A stretch of DNA of 64,000 nucleotides from Candidatus Symbiopectobacterium sp. NZEC151 (GCF_025962655.1 NZ_JAGFPE010000006.1:1-64000); one strand, 5' to 3'. Positions 1 to 10,949 are shown, numbered from the stretch's first letter. Notes: generated from the letters alone by a model not told the origin. Translations and numbers: made by a program.

Positions 1-553
<553 letters not shown>

Positions 554-720
554 AAAGTTTGATTTGCTTTTGCCTTGTTTTTACAAACAAGGGTAAGCGA
601 TGCTCAAAGAATTATTACTGTTAGTTCGTAATGAATTAACTGTTGTTCACTCTTCAAGACTTTTATTTTTTAAGCCCGTAGGCTTTACGATAAAGTCCTG
701 TGAGTGTCCACACAGATTGT

Positions 721-740
721 CTGATTAATTGTTAAAGAGC
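721..740 (-). promoter_or_regulatory. rrn leader boxA antitermination element
   Basis: On the minus strand the leader contains GCTCTTTAACAATTAATCAG, which matches the boxA core (TGCTCTTTAACA) that recruits the Nus factors for rRNA antitermination. It lies about 170 nt upstream of the 16S 5' end and downstream of P2, as in E. coli rrn leaders. Confidence 0.9.
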
Positions 741-771
741 GTTGCCACATCTACCGTGGCGCGGGAGGCGT

Positions 772-799
772 ATATTACGCTGCACCGCTGAAAAGTCAA
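772..799 (-). promoter_or_regulatory. rrn P2 promoter
   Basis: On the minus strand a -35 hexamer TTGACT (799-794) is separated by 16 bp from a -10 hexamer TAATAT (777-772). The 16-bp spacer and the G+C-rich discriminator that follows are typical of stringently controlled rRNA promoters. Confidence 0.88.
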
Positions 800-890
800 C
801 GTTAATTTTTCAATTTCGCGTCTGGCTTTTCGTTTTACTTCTTACCGTTACCACAACCGCGTGTCGCTGTTGCCGTGTCAGTGGAGGCGC

Positions 891-945
891 AGTATAGACA
901 CTTCTCGTGCCCTGACAAGGGCTAATTTCAATTTTATTTCTGAGT
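891..945 (-). promoter_or_regulatory. rrn P1 promoter with UP element
   Basis: On the minus strand TTGTCA (918-913) and TATACT (896-891) are spaced by 16 bp and followed by a GC-rich discriminator (GCGCCTCC). An A+T-rich tract directly upstream (about 919-945, containing AGAAATAAAATTGAAATT) resembles the rrnB P1 UP element. The promoter begins only about 25 bp beyond the murI stop codon, as in the E. coli murI-rrnB arrangement. Confidence 0.9.
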
Positions 946-969
946 GCCTACTATTCAGCCAAAAAGCCA

Positions 970-1830
970 CTAAAGCGGTAGTTTTTCCAACGATTCAAAG
1001 CCGAAGCGCTGCAAAACGGGCCACAGGGTCGCCACTTTAGGCGTAATCGTCATGCAATAAGCCAGATTTTTTTCCGTGCTCAGAGCGGGTGGCTGTTCCA
1101 GGTTAGCGAGATGCCATGCCGTTCTTCTGGCGATTGCCGCCCCGGAATCCACCAGTCGCGTGCCGTTGGGCAACACCAACTGTAACTCTTCCGCTAATAA
1201 GGGAAAGTGCGTACAGCCAAGCACCACAGTATCCGGAGGCTCAGGCAATTTCAGCCAAGGGTGGAGAATTTGCTGCAATGCCAATAACGATACGTTATCT
1301 CCTTGCAACTTAGCCTCCGCCAGCTCCACTAACTCCGCCGACCCGAGCAGCAATATCTGGCAGTCCGTGGCAAAACGAGCAATCAGCTCGTGCGTGTAGG
1401 AGCGCTGCACCGTAGCACGCGTTGCCAGAACGCCGACGATGCCATTACGTGTCAATTTTGCGGCAGGCTTCACTGCAGGCACAACGCCGACTACCGGGAA
1501 GGTAAAACGCTCGCGCAATGCAGGAAGTGAAATGGTGCTTGCGGTGTTGCAGGCAATAACCACGGCGGCCAGTTGATGGCGCTGTTGTACCGCAGAAACG
1601 ATTTGAACCACACGCTCAACAATAAAGTCTTGCGGTTTCTCACCGTAGGGGAACGCTTCATTATCGAAGGCGTAGATATAATGAAGATCCGGCAGCAACT
1701 GCCGAATCTCGTTATACACAGATAACCCCCCCACGCCGGAGTCAAACACCAAAACCGTGGGGCGGGCGGGCAGGTTAGAAGGTGTAGCTTCCGTTGAGAT
1801 AGTACTCTCTTCCTGCCGTTTGATAGCCAT
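970..1830 (-). CDS. murI: glutamate racemase MurI
   Basis: Cytoplasmic enzyme that interconverts L- and D-glutamate and supplies D-Glu for peptidoglycan stem peptides. The reading frame is open further upstream, but the start at 1830 (MAIKRQEE) gives 286 residues, matching the E. coli length. It shows the family signature [10 protein letters not shown] (about residues 29-38) and the two catalytic cysteines in VIACNTAST (Cys94) and [10 protein letters not shown] (Cys206). The 5' end overlaps the 3' end of btuB by 56 bp in another frame, as in E. coli, so translation is probably coupled to btuB readthrough. No clear factor-independent terminator lies between murI and the rrn promoters. Confidence 0.96.
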   Translation of the reverse strand: MAIKRQEESTISTEATPSNLPARPTVLVFDSGVGGLSVYNEIRQLLPDLHYIYAFDNEAFPYGEKPQDFIVERVVQIVSAVQQRHQLAAVVIACNTASTISLPALRERFTFPVVGVVPAVKPAAKLTRNGIVGVLATRATVQRSYTHELIARFATDCQILLLGSAELVELAEAKLQGDNVSLLALQQILHPWLKLPEPPDTVVLGCTHFPLLAEELQLVLPNGTRLVDSGAAIARRTAWHLANLEQPPALSTEKNLAYCMTITPKVATLWPVLQRFGFESLEKLPL

Positions 1831-3655
1831 ATGCTGTCTCGTACTCTTTATCAAACAGGTTGGCGATTCTACCACGAACTGTAAGATGAGAGGTGACAGG
1901 ATATGATACAGCGAGGTCCCAGAGACTTACGCCACCGACCTTGACTCGGCGCGAAGGTGATTGGCTAAAATCGGTATCATAGCGTTGGCCCAAATATTGA
2001 TAGGTCATAGACCAGTCAAAATCGTTCCAATCCCAATCAAGCTGATATTTTACCTGTTGTTTTGCACGGCGCAGGAGAACCTGATTTTTTTGAGCGTCAC
2101 GAGGATCAACGTAATCGTAAGAAACGGAGTGAGCCAGCGGGCCAGTATCAAACGAGGCCGTTGCTTCAACTCCTTTGATTCGTGCTTTTTCAATATTTAC
2201 GAAACTGAACGGATACACTTTGTCATAATTGATCAAATTATCAATATCGTTACGGTATCCAGACACACGCCAATTCACTGGTCCAGTTAGCCCCTCAAAA
2301 CCGCCTTCCCATTGCTTACTCTCTTCTGGGCGTAGGTTTCGATTACCGTAAAGCTCGCTATACACTTGGTTAAGGTCAGGGGCCTTAAATGCCGTACCAT
2401 AAGATGCGAAAGCACGATATCCATCAACAAACTCCCAAGATGTGCCCGTCTGCCACGTAGTGTGTTGGCCGAAACTATTGTTATCGTCACTGCGAACAGA
2501 ACCCTCGACGGTCACGCGCTCAAGTGTTTGCTGAGTTGTAATATAGATACCCGTATTGCGTTGTTCGTGGCCTTTGGCAACATAATTTGTTCCTGGCTCA
2601 GAAACCTGTTTTTGCCAATCTACGCCAGCGCTAACAGTTCCTTTTCCTATCTGAACGCTATTACCCCATTGTAAATTATATTGATCTACATCATCTAACG
2701 TAGACGCAGCGCCGTAGCGACCATTCTTAGGATCAAAATTCAGATCCTTCGTGCGACTATAGCTAGCAATCACCTGCGTTGATAAAATATCACGCTGGAA
2801 ACGTAAGCCTGTATCCCAAGTTTGGCTATATAGCTGACGAGTGTCTGGTATCCCTAAGAATGAATACGGTGGATCATTTTCAGTGGTGTTATACCCATCA
2901 TAATTAGCTCGGTTATCAAATCCATAACCACGAACAAACCCGCTAAATTCATCGTTAAACTGATGTTCAACATTGCCGTAAATCGATTTACTCATGAAAC
3001 CATCACGATCAGGCTGGGCCTTATTGCCACTGGCATCAGGGAAACCAGCAACAACATCATATCCTTTGGTATAGGTATAATTACCCGCCAAAGTAATACG
3101 TGTCGCATTACCAATCATTTGTTGCGTGGAACCATCGTAAGACTGATATCCCTTAGAACCGACCCCAGCGCCGAGCGTTGTACCTTCCTTTTCTCTGGTG
3201 GTAATAATGTTGACTACTCCACCGATCGCGTCTGATCCATACACAGCCGAACGCGCACCACGGATATATTCAATTCTCTGCACAAGTGAAAGAGGGATCT
3301 GGCTAAGATCGGTAGAACTGCTAATACCTGACTGATTCAAACGTATGCCGTCGATTAAAACCAGAGCATGACTAGAATTGGTTCCGCGAATAAACAGAGA
3401 GCTTTTTTGCCCCAACCCGCCATTCTGCCCAATATCCACTCCCGGCAAACGGCGCATCACATCGGTCAGGCTCTTCGCCTGCCAGCGGTCAATATCTTCG
3501 CGAGTAACCACTGTTGTTGGTGCCAGCACCGTATTCACAGGCTGTTGAAAACGGTTAGCGGTAACCACCATGGTGTTGTTGTCAGTTTGCTGAGCCCAGC
3601 CGGAAAAAGCCGTAGCAGAGAGCGCCGCTAGCAGCGATAATTTTTTATAAGACAT
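1775..3655 (-). CDS. btuB: TonB-dependent vitamin B12 outer-membrane receptor BtuB
   Basis: Outer-membrane beta-barrel that imports cobalamin using TonB energy. The start at 3655 ([20 protein letters not shown]) gives 626 residues. The frame is open further upstream, but that part lies inside the riboswitch and is not expected to be translated. Visible features are a Sec signal peptide ending about AWAQ-like (GWAQ), a TonB box (TMVVTANR), a plug domain with the signature [18 protein letters not shown], and a C-terminal barrel ending in the aromatic residue typical of outer-membrane proteins (YLNGSYTF). Expression should be repressed by adenosylcobalamin through the leader riboswitch. The 3' end overlaps murI. 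Confidence 0.97.
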   Translation of the reverse strand: MSYKKLSLLAALSATAFSGWAQQTDNNTMVVTANRFQQPVNTVLAPTTVVTREDIDRWQAKSLTDVMRRLPGVDIGQNGGLGQKSSLFIRGTNSSHALVLIDGIRLNQSGISSSTDLSQIPLSLVQRIEYIRGARSAVYGSDAIGGVVNIITTREKEGTTLGAGVGSKGYQSYDGSTQQMIGNATRITLAGNYTYTKGYDVVAGFPDASGNKAQPDRDGFMSKSIYGNVEHQFNDEFSGFVRGYGFDNRANYDGYNTTENDPPYSFLGIPDTRQLYSQTWDTGLRFQRDILSTQVIASYSRTKDLNFDPKNGRYGAASTLDDVDQYNLQWGNSVQIGKGTVSAGVDWQKQVSEPGTNYVAKGHEQRNTGIYITTQQTLERVTVEGSVRSDDNNSFGQHTTWQTGTSWEFVDGYRAFASYGTAFKAPDLNQVYSELYGNRNLRPEESKQWEGGFEGLTGPVNWRVSGYRNDIDNLINYDKVYPFSFVNIEKARIKGVEATASFDTGPLAHSVSYDYVDPRDAQKNQVLLRRAKQQVKYQLDWDWNDFDWSMTYQYLGQRYDTDFSQSPSRRVKVGGVSLWDLAVSYPVTSHLTVRGRIANLFDKEYETAYGYQTAGREYYLNGSYTF

Positions 3656-3734
3656 GTAGTTAGCATCCAAATCACATTGCGGATGCCGCATTACCACAAT
3701 CGATAGCTCGCGACGATCGTGAACATTGCGACGT

Positions 3735-3920
3735 AAACCGGCAGGTCTTCGGGCTCGGGTGACATTGCTGTTGCAATCAGAAACGACGACTTCCCACCCG
3801 CAGGCAGTGTCTGCATTCAATGCTGTCGTTACTCTTCCCCTTACCGCTGCGCGTCAGCTCCAGATTTTCACTGGATTCCCTTTTAACTCACACTGCATTA
3901 GCACACAGTGCAATACCGGC
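3735..3920 (-). ncRNA. cobalamin (AdoCbl) riboswitch of btuB
   Basis: On the minus strand the btuB leader carries the conserved cobalamin-riboswitch blocks in order. These are GCCGGT at its start, AGGGAATCCAGTGAAAATC, GAGCTGACGCGCAGCGGTAA, a TGGGAAGTCG segment, and the B12 box GCCCGAAGACCTGCCGGT (3754-3737). About 80 nt follow before the btuB start at 3655, enough for an expression-platform hairpin that hides the ribosome binding site. The order and sequence match the known E. coli btuB element. Exact ends are approximate. Confidence 0.94.
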
Positions 3921-4073
3921 ACGCTATGCTACGATGGCCGCTTACGGATGTCTAGACTTCCACGATGTGAAATTACTCTCGCAGCAACAACGCTGGACAT
4001 CCCTTCGAGATGCCCTACAATCCCGGCCAGTAACTTCTTTTCATCTTTTCATCGTTTTGTAGCCGAGAACACC

Positions 4074-5177
4074 ATGACGCCAGAGAACCTGCCCATCGAA
4101 CAGTATGACGACCAGCTTGCGGAAAAGACGGAACGTCTACGGCAGATGATGGTGCCCTTTGCTGCGCCAGAGCCAGAGGTGTTCCGTTCCCCGGTGAGTC
4201 ATTACCGTATGCGGGCCGAGTTTCGCATTTGGCACGAAGGGGACGATCTCTACCACATCATGTTCGATCAGCAGACCAAACAGCGGATCAGAGTCGATCA
4301 ATTCCCTGTGGCCAGCGCGTTGATTAATCAGCTCATGCCCATTCTGGTCGATGCACTACGCAACGATGTGATACTGCGCCACAAGCTGTTTCAGATTGAC
4401 TATCTGTCGACGATGAGCGGTGAAATCGTGGTGACGTTTATCTACCACAAAGCGTTAGATGACGCGTGGCAACAACAGGCACGCGCGCTGCGCGATACAC
4501 TGCGCGCTCAGGGATTCGCTCTGCAACTGATTGGCCGGGCAACAAAAACTAAAATATGTCTCGACAGAGATTATGTTGATGAACGCCTGCCAGTCGCCGG
4601 GCGTGAGATGACCTACCGCCAGGTTGAAAACAGCTTCACCCAGCCCAATGCCGCCATCAATATCCAAATGCTGGAGTGGGCGCTGAAGGCTACCGCGGGA
4701 TCAACAGGCGATCTGCTTGAGCTTTATTGCGGCAACGGCAACTTCTCATTGGCACTGGCGCGTAATTTCAACCGTGTATTGGCTACCGAGATCGCCAAAC
4801 CGTCTGTCGCCGCAGCACAATTCAATATCGCCGCGAACCAGATTGATAACGTGCAGATTATTCGTATGGCGGCGGAAGAATTCACTCAAGCGCTACAGGG
4901 TAAGCGTGAATTTACCCGTTTGCAGGGTATCGATTTGTCCGAGTATCAATGCAACACCATTTTTGTCGATCCGCCACGCAGTGGCCTGGACGACCAAACG
5001 CTGTGCATGGTGCAGGGTTACTCGCGTATTCTCTACATTTCCTGCAACCCGGAAACCTTGTGCAACAACCTGGCCCAACTCACGACGACCCACCGTATCA
5101 CTCGTCTGGCCTTGTTCGATCAGTTTCCCTACACCCATCACATGGAATGCGGCGTGCTGTTAGAGAAGAAGGCGTAA
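4074..5177 (+). CDS. trmA: tRNA (uracil-5-)-methyltransferase TrmA
   Basis: Methylates U54 of tRNA (and the tmRNA T-loop) using S-adenosylmethionine. The start at ATG 4074 ([12 protein letters not shown]) gives 367 residues, matching the family. Upstream in-frame sequence runs antisense to the btuB riboswitch and is discarded. Visible motifs are the SAM site [16 protein letters not shown] (about residues 219-234), VDPPRSGLD, and the catalytic nucleophile Cys324 in [10 protein letters not shown]. The gene is divergent from btuB, so the two share the intergenic control region. It is followed by a REP-like inverted repeat. Confidence 0.97.
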   Translation: MTPENLPIEQYDDQLAEKTERLRQMMVPFAAPEPEVFRSPVSHYRMRAEFRIWHEGDDLYHIMFDQQTKQRIRVDQFPVASALINQLMPILVDALRNDVILRHKLFQIDYLSTMSGEIVVTFIYHKALDDAWQQQARALRDTLRAQGFALQLIGRATKTKICLDRDYVDERLPVAGREMTYRQVENSFTQPNAAINIQMLEWALKATAGSTGDLLELYCGNGNFSLALARNFNRVLATEIAKPSVAAAQFNIAANQIDNVQIIRMAAEEFTQALQGKREFTRLQGIDLSEYQCNTIFVDPPRSGLDDQTLCMVQGYSRILYISCNPETLCNNLAQLTTTHRITRLALFDQFPYTHHMECGVLLEKKA

Positions 5178-5188
5178 CCGCCCACCTC

Positions 5189-5295
5189 CGTCATTCCCGC
5201 GAAGGCGGGAATCTCTTACAGTAGAGACGCGTTTATTCTGGCAGAGATCCCCGGCTTTCGCCGAGGATGACGGAGAGGAGAGTCGAGGATGACGA
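5189..5295. repeat. REP/BIME-like pair of palindromic units between trmA and yijD
   Basis: Two imperfectly complementary units lie head to head. The first, around 5189-5215, has the small palindrome ATTCCCGCGAAGGCGGGAAT. The second, around 5244-5272, reads GATCCCCGGCTTTCGCCGAG followed by GATGACGGAGAGG. The outer flanks (CCTCCGTCAT and ATGACGGAGAGG) are complementary, so the whole can fold into one long hairpin. A partial third copy (GAGGATGACGAGG) follows at about 5285-5297. This kind of mobile intergenic palindrome is often scattered through genomes. It may also terminate trmA and, from the other side, yijD. Confidence 0.75.
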
Positions 5296-5322
5296 GGAGT
5301 AAAGTGACTTTGTCCGTAGTCA

Positions 5323-5694
5323 TCAGGATGCAGGCGCGTCGTCTACCGGGCGGCGCTTTTTAAGCCGCAAACCAATCCAGAACACCAACACAACGCACAG
5401 TAACGAAGGCAGGAAGTTGGAGCCAATCTGCGGATATTCAACGCGAACCAATGCGCTATACAGCAGCAACCCCAACAAAAAGCAGGCGGCGGCCAGCAGC
5501 GGTATGCCTTCAGGCATCTCAATATTGAGGTAACGCTGGTGCAGGCAGTAAACCGAGAGCACCAGGGCAATCAGCGGAAAGACGGAAAAGGGCACGATTG
5601 AACTGAACAAGGCGGCAAAGGAACCATTGACCGACAAACCGGCGATCAATGCCAAAACCAGGGTGCCTTTTTCTTGATGAGGGTATTTTGTCAT
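5323..5694 (-). CDS. yijD: YijD family inner-membrane protein
   Basis: Small membrane protein of unknown function that is always found next to fabR. The start at 5694 ([19 protein letters not shown]) gives 123 residues and has a GGGAGA ribosome binding site about 5 nt upstream; an in-frame start eight codons earlier has no such site. Four hydrophobic segments can be seen (about residues 11-30, 35-52, 63-82, 90-110), and the C-terminal tail is basic then acidic. It matches E. coli YijD strongly ([20 protein letters not shown]). It follows fabR on the same strand after 108 bp and is probably cotranscribed. Confidence 0.93.
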   Translation of the reverse strand: MTKYPHQEKGTLVLALIAGLSVNGSFAALFSSIVPFSVFPLIALVLSVYCLHQRYLNIEMPEGIPLLAAACFLLGLLLYSALVRVEYPQIGSNFLPSLLCVVLVFWIGLRLKKRRPVDDAPAS

Positions 5695-5802
5695 GATGTC
5701 TCCCGTAGTTTTAAACACTCAAGCGTTTTAAACACTCAGGAACACGATGAGACGCCTATCGCGTACCGCCTAACAGAGGGAAATGTCACCTCCGGCTCGC
5801 TG

Positions 5803-6438
5803 CTACACGTCAGAAGTATTCACTTCCTTCTCATGTTCCTTTCTGTACCAGTAGTAAGCCCCTTTGGCGATCAGGCGTAATTGCAGCACCAGGCGCTCTT
5901 CCAATTGCCGCCGCTGTTCAAGCCCTACGTCCAACGCTTCTGCGCCAGCGCTAAACACAATCGTAACCATAGCCTCAGACTGGGCCTCCGCAAATTCACG
6001 CGGAATATGATTTTCCACTTCAAGGTAATCCGCCAGCTCCGCAATAAAATGCTGGATTTCACGGGCGACAGCAGCACGAAACGCGGCAGAGGTGCCCGAA
6101 CGTTCACGCAGCAACAGGCGAAACGCATTGGGGTTATTGCCAATGAACTCCATAAAGGTGGCGACCGACGTGCGAATAACGCTACCGCTTTTGGCAATGC
6201 GCTGGCGTGCCTGTCGCATCAGTTGACGCAACATCAGGCCGCTTTCATCGACCATCGTCAAACCCAATTCATCGACATCGCGGAAGTGGCGATAAAAAGA
6301 GGTAGGAGCGATGCCCGCCTCACGCGCGACTTCGCGCAAGCTCAGGCTGGCGAAACTCCGTTCGGCGCTGAGTTGACTGAAAGCAGCTTCGATTAAGGAA
6401 CGGCGAGTGCGTTCTTTTTGTTGTGCTCTGACACCCAT
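5803..6438 (-). CDS. fabR: TetR-family unsaturated fatty acid repressor FabR
   Basis: DNA-binding repressor of fabA and fabB that sets the balance of unsaturated to saturated fatty acids in membrane lipids. The N-terminal TetR helix-turn-helix covers about residues 10-55 ([20 protein letters not shown]), and the rest is almost identical to E. coli FabR. The start MGVRAQQK at 6438 gives 211 residues. A second ATG seven codons upstream (6459) arises from a 21-bp tandem duplication of the start region. Neither ATG has a well placed Shine-Dalgarno sequence; the only purine-rich stretch (GGAAAGG) is about 20-30 nt further upstream inside a small hairpin. The gene diverges from sthA. Confidence 0.95.
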   Translation of the reverse strand: MGVRAQQKERTRRSLIEAAFSQLSAERSFASLSLREVAREAGIAPTSFYRHFRDVDELGLTMVDESGLMLRQLMRQARQRIAKSGSVIRTSVATFMEFIGNNPNAFRLLLRERSGTSAAFRAAVAREIQHFIAELADYLEVENHIPREFAEAQSEAMVTIVFSAGAEALDVGLEQRRQLEERLVLQLRLIAKGAYYWYRKEHEKEVNTSDV

Positions 6439-6459
6439 ATTTTGTGTTCCGACACCCAT
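6418..6459 (-). repeat. 21-bp tandem duplication of the fabR start codon region
   Basis: On the minus strand two adjacent 21-bp units begin ATGGGTGTCGGAACACAA (6459 down) and ATGGGTGTCAGAGCACAA (6438 down), matching at 17 of 21 positions. Each unit starts with ATG in the same frame, so FabR could be made with or without seven extra residues (MGVGTQN). Confidence 0.85.
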
Positions 6460-6477
6460 ATTCAGCTGACACCATTC

Positions 6478-6497
6478 GCTTTCCTTTCCAGGAAAGC
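6478..6497 (-). promoter_or_regulatory. small hairpin in the fabR 5' leader
   Basis: GCTTTCCT and AGGAAAGC form a perfect 8-bp inverted repeat around a TTCC loop. On the fabR transcript it contains GGAAAGG, the only Shine-Dalgarno-like sequence in this leader, so folding could affect initiation. The functional reading is inference. Confidence 0.5.
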
Positions 6498-6503
6498 ACT
6501 ATA

Positions 6504-6540
6504 GCAAACTTTACTTACGACATACTGAGACAAAGTTTGC
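6504..6540. promoter_or_regulatory. perfect 9-bp inverted repeat between fabR and sthA
   Basis: GCAAACTTT (6504-6512) and AAAGTTTGC (6532-6540) are exact inverted repeats separated by 19 bp in the divergent fabR-sthA intergenic region. Arms centred 28 bp apart (just under three DNA turns) would suit a dimeric regulator or a pair of sites. The cognate factor is not known. Confidence 0.5.
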
Positions 6541-6655
6541 CATATTGAAAATGAGACAGAGGATTGTCATACCAGCAACAGGGATAAATTGGGTTATGAA
6601 CGCGGCAGTGTTACAATAGCGTTATCGGCTTGTATAAAAACAGGATTACCCTACC

Positions 6656-8074
6656 ATGACACAGCAAGCACAGACTCAGCAACCGTTTGATTATGACGCC
6701 ATCATCATTGGTTCCGGCCCAGGCGGCGAAGGGGCCGCGATGGGGCTGGTAAAGCAGGGTGCCAGAGTGGCCGTCATCGAGCGATATAACAACGTCGGCG
6801 GCGGGTGTACGCACTGGGGAACCATTCCCTCCAAAGCGTTGCGCCATGCCGTCAGCCGTATTATCGAATTCAACCAGAACCCGCTGTACAGCGATAATGC
6901 ACGCCCTATTCGCTCCTCGTTCTCCGATATCCTGCGCCACGCAGACAGCGTTATCGGCCAGCAAACCCGCATGCGGCAGGGTTTTTACGAACGTAACCAT
7001 TGCGAAATATTTTCGGGTGAAGCGCATTTCATCGATGAACACACGGTTTCCGTACAGTATCCCGATAATATGCAAGATACGCTTACCGCCGCCCACATAA
7101 TCATTGCCACAGGCTCACGCCCCTACCACCCGGCAAATGTAGACTTTGCGCATCCCCGTATTTACGACAGCGATTCCATTCTGGAGCTGGATCACGAGCC
7201 CCAACACGTGATTATTTATGGCGCAGGCGTGATTGGCTGTGAATATGCCTCGATCTTTCGCGGCCTGAGCGTAAAAGTGGATCTGATCAACACCCGCGAT
7301 CGCCTGCTGGCGTTTCTCGATCAGGAAATGTCAGACGCCCTTTCCTACCATTTCTGGAACAACGGCGTTGTCATTCGCCATAACGAAGAGTTCGAATCGA
7401 TCGAAGGCACCGCTGACGGCGTCATTGTTCACCTTAAATCCGGTAAAAAGATGAAGGCCGACTGCTTGCTGTACGCCAATGGCCGCACCGGCAATACCGA
7501 GACGTTAGGGCTGGAAAAAATCGGTTTGGTGCCCGACGGACGCGGCCAGTTGAAGGTCAACAGTATGTACCAAACCGCGCTGGCACACATCTACGCGGTG
7601 GGTGACGTCATCGGCTATCCCAGCCTGGCTTCGGCAGCCTACGATCAGGGACGGTTGGCGGCGCAGGCCATCGTCAAAGGCGATGCCAGTGCCCACCTTA
7701 TCGAGGATATCCCGACCGGGATCTACACCATTCCGGAAATCAGTTCAGTGGGGAAAACCGAACAGGAGCTTACTGCGATGAAAGTGCCCTATGAGGTTGG
7801 GCGAGCGCAGTTCAAACATCTGGCGCGGGCGCAAATCGTCGGTATGAACGTGGGGAGCCTGAAGATACTTTTCCACCGAGAAACCAGGCAAATCCTCGGC
7901 ATTCACTGCTTCGGTGAGCGCGCGGCGGAGATTATTCACATCGGCCAGGCCATCATGGAGCAAAAAGGCGAAGGTAATACTATCGAATATTTCGTTAATA
8001 CAACCTTTAATTACCCAACGATGGCCGAAGCTTACCGGGTGGCGGCACTCAACGGGTTAAACCGCCTGTTTTAA
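6656..8074 (+). CDS. sthA: soluble pyridine nucleotide transhydrogenase SthA
   Basis: Soluble FAD flavoprotein that transfers hydride between NADPH and NAD+, draining excess NADPH. It is 472 residues long; E. coli SthA has 466. It shows the FAD-binding motif [12 protein letters not shown] (about residues 16-27), an NAD(P)-binding motif [13 protein letters not shown] (about residues 182-194), and the lipoamide-dehydrogenase-like region [15 protein letters not shown]. In that region the second redox cysteine is replaced by Thr, as known for SthA. The C-terminal dimerisation domain is complete. The 3' end overlaps the 3' end of oxyR by 18 bp in a tail-to-tail arrangement. Confidence 0.97.
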   Translation: MTQQAQTQQPFDYDAIIIGSGPGGEGAAMGLVKQGARVAVIERYNNVGGGCTHWGTIPSKALRHAVSRIIEFNQNPLYSDNARPIRSSFSDILRHADSVIGQQTRMRQGFYERNHCEIFSGEAHFIDEHTVSVQYPDNMQDTLTAAHIIIATGSRPYHPANVDFAHPRIYDSDSILELDHEPQHVIIYGAGVIGCEYASIFRGLSVKVDLINTRDRLLAFLDQEMSDALSYHFWNNGVVIRHNEEFESIEGTADGVIVHLKSGKKMKADCLLYANGRTGNTETLGLEKIGLVPDGRGQLKVNSMYQTALAHIYAVGDVIGYPSLASAAYDQGRLAAQAIVKGDASAHLIEDIPTGIYTIPEISSVGKTEQELTAMKVPYEVGRAQFKHLARAQIVGMNVGSLKILFHRETRQILGIHCFGERAAEIIHIGQAIMEQKGEGNTIEYFVNTTFNYPTMAEAYRVAALNGLNRLF

Positions 8075-8974
8075 TGCACTGTCCAAATAGTGCTGCATGT
8101 GTTCCCGCACGGCGTCCGCCAACTGTTCATAGCGACCGCGCAGTGGCGATCCAGGGCGGTACACCAGCGCGACAGTTCGCTTCGGCTCCGGCTTGTAGCA
8201 CGGTAAATAACAGACGCCATCGCGCTGGCGCTCATGAGGCACCGCCAGTGAAGGCAGCAAGGTAATACCACTGCCGGCGGCAACCATGTTGCGCAGCGTT
8301 TCCAGGCTGGTGGCGCGAAAATGCGTATCTTCATCGGCCCCTGCCTGGAAGCAGAACCCCAGCGCCTGATCGCGCAGGCAGTGCCCATCTTCCAGCATCA
8401 GCAGTTTTTCACCGGCCAGATCCGACATGGCAACGCGCTCACGGTTTGCCCACGGGTGATCCTGATAAATCGCCAGTTTCATGGGTTCATCAAACAGTGG
8501 CACTTCGATAAACGCTTCCGATTCCTTGACCATCGCGAGAATGGCGCAGTCCAGCTTGCCGCTATCCAGATGTGTCAGCAGTTGATGGGTCTGCGCTTCA
8601 TGCAGGTACATTTCCAGCTTGGGGAACGTGCGGTGCAGCATGGGAATGATATGCGGCAACAGGTAAGGCCCAACGGTGGGGATCAGCCCAATATGCAGCG
8701 GGCCAGACATGGTCTCTCCCTGCTGGCTCGCCATCTCTTTAAGTACTTTGACTTCGCGCAGCACGGTTCTTGCCTGTTCGACCAGTAGCAAGCCAGCCTG
8801 AGTAAACAACACTTTTCTGCTGGTGCGCTCCAATAACATCACGCCCAGTTCATCTTCCAGTTTACGAATTTGACCGCTGAGCGTCGGTTGGCTGACATGA
8901 CAGGAGTCCGCTGCACGCCTGAAATGACGGTGTTCAGCTAACGCCACCAGATACTCTAGATCCCGAATGTTCAT
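8057..8974 (-). CDS. oxyR: hydrogen peroxide-sensing LysR-type regulator OxyR
   Basis: Activates the peroxide stress regulon when the thiols Cys199 and Cys208 form a disulfide. The protein has 305 residues, identical in length to E. coli OxyR. It has an N-terminal LysR helix-turn-helix (about residues 1-60, [20 protein letters not shown]) and both redox cysteines in [13 protein letters not shown], with the first at residue 199 by position. It is convergent with sthA, with overlapping 3' ends. The usual neighbours on its 5' side in E. coli (oxyS and argH) are not present. Confidence 0.98.
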   Translation of the reverse strand: MNIRDLEYLVALAEHRHFRRAADSCHVSQPTLSGQIRKLEDELGVMLLERTSRKVLFTQAGLLLVEQARTVLREVKVLKEMASQQGETMSGPLHIGLIPTVGPYLLPHIIPMLHRTFPKLEMYLHEAQTHQLLTHLDSGKLDCAILAMVKESEAFIEVPLFDEPMKLAIYQDHPWANRERVAMSDLAGEKLLMLEDGHCLRDQALGFCFQAGADEDTHFRATSLETLRNMVAAGSGITLLPSLAVPHERQRDGVCYLPCYKPEPKRTVALVYRPGSPLRGRYEQLADAVREHMQHYLDSALKQAV

Positions 8975-9418
8975 TTATCATTATCCTTAACACGATAGCC
9001 AAAAACGATAGGTAGGATACCAATCAATGGTAAGCCCTATCAACAAAGAAAACGTTTGGTTCCCGACAACAACGGTATCTTATCGGTTAAAAAATATAAC
9101 CAGCGACGGCGTTAAGAAAATGAAGTTTGTTTCACTATTGAAATTTTATAAAACCTTCACTGCTGGATAATCACAAGATGCCAAATATTAAAAACACACA
9201 AAGCCGACACACTTTACCGAGGTCGTGGTAATAACATAGCGCATCAATAATGACATAATTATTTTACCCTGCAACATATCAATGAAGCTTGAATAAAAAG
9301 TGGAATCAAGCCGAGCGTTTACCTGTCACATCGTGCGATGTAGTAGCGAAATTTAGTACTCCATCAGCGTCAATCGCGTTAAGGTCCAAGAAAGACTGTA
9401 AACTGAGAAAGAATATTA
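8975..9418. other. A+T-rich intergenic region upstream of oxyR, no gene recognised
   Basis: The first 70 bp hold two ATAG elements (8995-8998 and 9008-9011), a GATA (about 9016) and a CTAT (9037-9040), which loosely resemble OxyR contact elements and could mediate autoregulation. No match to the OxyS small RNA was seen in the divergent direction, although OxyS occupies this place in E. coli. An open frame begins with TTG at 9289 but has no coding support. The rest shows no feature I can name. Confidence 0.5.
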
Positions 9419-9841
9419 ATGAAAATATACCAGCAAGGGAGATGTCATCACTCACGCTTACCGGCGGACAAGCATGTCAGAAACAGTGATATCAATGACT
9501 TAATTTTGAGGTTATGGCGAGTTAAATCAATGCCCGATAATCCCCCGCCATTGCGTACTAAGAGAAAACAAGAGCTCGAATCCATATTAAAAAATACGCG
9601 AAGATGTTTAGAGATTATTATCAATAATCCTGAAAAGCATAACTTTAGTAAAATTCCCCGGCTGGATAAGCTGGAGGTAAAAACCTATGGCTATATTCTC
9701 GATGAGCGTGCCAAAGACTACGACACGGAATCAGATTCTGAGATGTCACTCTGTGAATCAGAGTCAGAACCGGAGAGCAAGGATCGCCCGACAACCAGCA
9801 AAGCGACGAGGGAAAGAGGAAAAGAAAAACGCACGTTATGA
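9419..9841 (+). CDS. orphan hypothetical protein with an acidic Ser/Glu tail
   Basis: I do not recognise this protein. The reading frame gives 140 residues from ATG 9419, which has GAGAAAG 7 nt upstream. An internal start at 9530 (MPDNPPPLRTKRKQ, 103 residues) is an alternative and fits the more protein-like part better. That part has a basic, helical segment (KRKQELESILKNTRRCLEII), then KIPRLDKLEVKTYGYILDE, and ends in a low-complexity acidic and then basic tail (SESEPES then KATRERGKEKR). No membrane segment or signal peptide is visible. The stop codon overlaps a perfect palindrome that is probably the metF terminator. It occupies the place where arg genes lie in E. coli and is A+T-richer than its neighbours, which suggests acquisition or residual DNA. 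Confidence 0.5.
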   Translation: MKIYQQGRCHHSRLPADKHVRNSDINDLILRLWRVKSMPDNPPPLRTKRKQELESILKNTRRCLEIIINNPEKHNFSKIPRLDKLEVKTYGYILDERAKDYDTESDSEMSLCESESEPESKDRPTTSKATRERGKEKRTL

Positions 9842-9868
9842 CAGTGCGTGACGATCACGCACTGTCAT
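9838..9868 (-). terminator. metF terminator, perfect 14-bp palindrome
   Basis: ATGACAGTGCGTGA (9838-9851) and TCACGCACTGTCAT (9855-9868) pair perfectly around a 3-nt loop. On the minus strand the hairpin is followed by GTTTTTCTTTTCC, giving a good intrinsic terminator 12 bp past the metF stop codon. On the plus strand no T-run follows. Confidence 0.88.
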
Positions 9869-9880
9869 AGAGGTTTACGA

Positions 9881-10798
<918 letters not shown>

Positions 10799-10817
10799 TT
10801 ACCGTCATGATTTATCG

Positions 10818-10868
10818 AACGTCTATACGTTTAGACGTCTATATAGAAAATGACGGAATCTCAACCAA
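10818..10868 (-). promoter_or_regulatory. metF promoter with three tandem MetJ boxes
   Basis: On the minus strand TTGGTT (10868-10863), a 17-bp spacer and TATATA (10845-10840) form a sigma-70 promoter. Three consecutive 8-bp met boxes, read on the plus strand as AACGTCTA (10818-10825), TACGTTTA (10826-10833) and GACGTCTA (10834-10841), resemble the consensus AGACGTCT. They overlap the -10 region and start point, so MetJ with S-adenosylmethionine should repress metF here. Confidence 0.9.
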
Positions 10869-10949
10869 GAGTCAACGAATTTCGTTTAAAAGCTGTTGAT
10901 GATTGCTCAAGGTAAATGAATTTTTTTCATCATGTTGTCCAGCCTCGCG

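Noticed and set aside
8990-9040. Calling an OxyR operator outright.
   Set aside because: ATAG and CTAT elements are present, but the spacing does not match the full consensus; it is only mentioned as possible.
9289-9489. A 66-codon TTG-start frame before the orphan ORF.
   Set aside because: No ribosome binding site, rare start, overlap with the better supported frame and no protein-like pattern.
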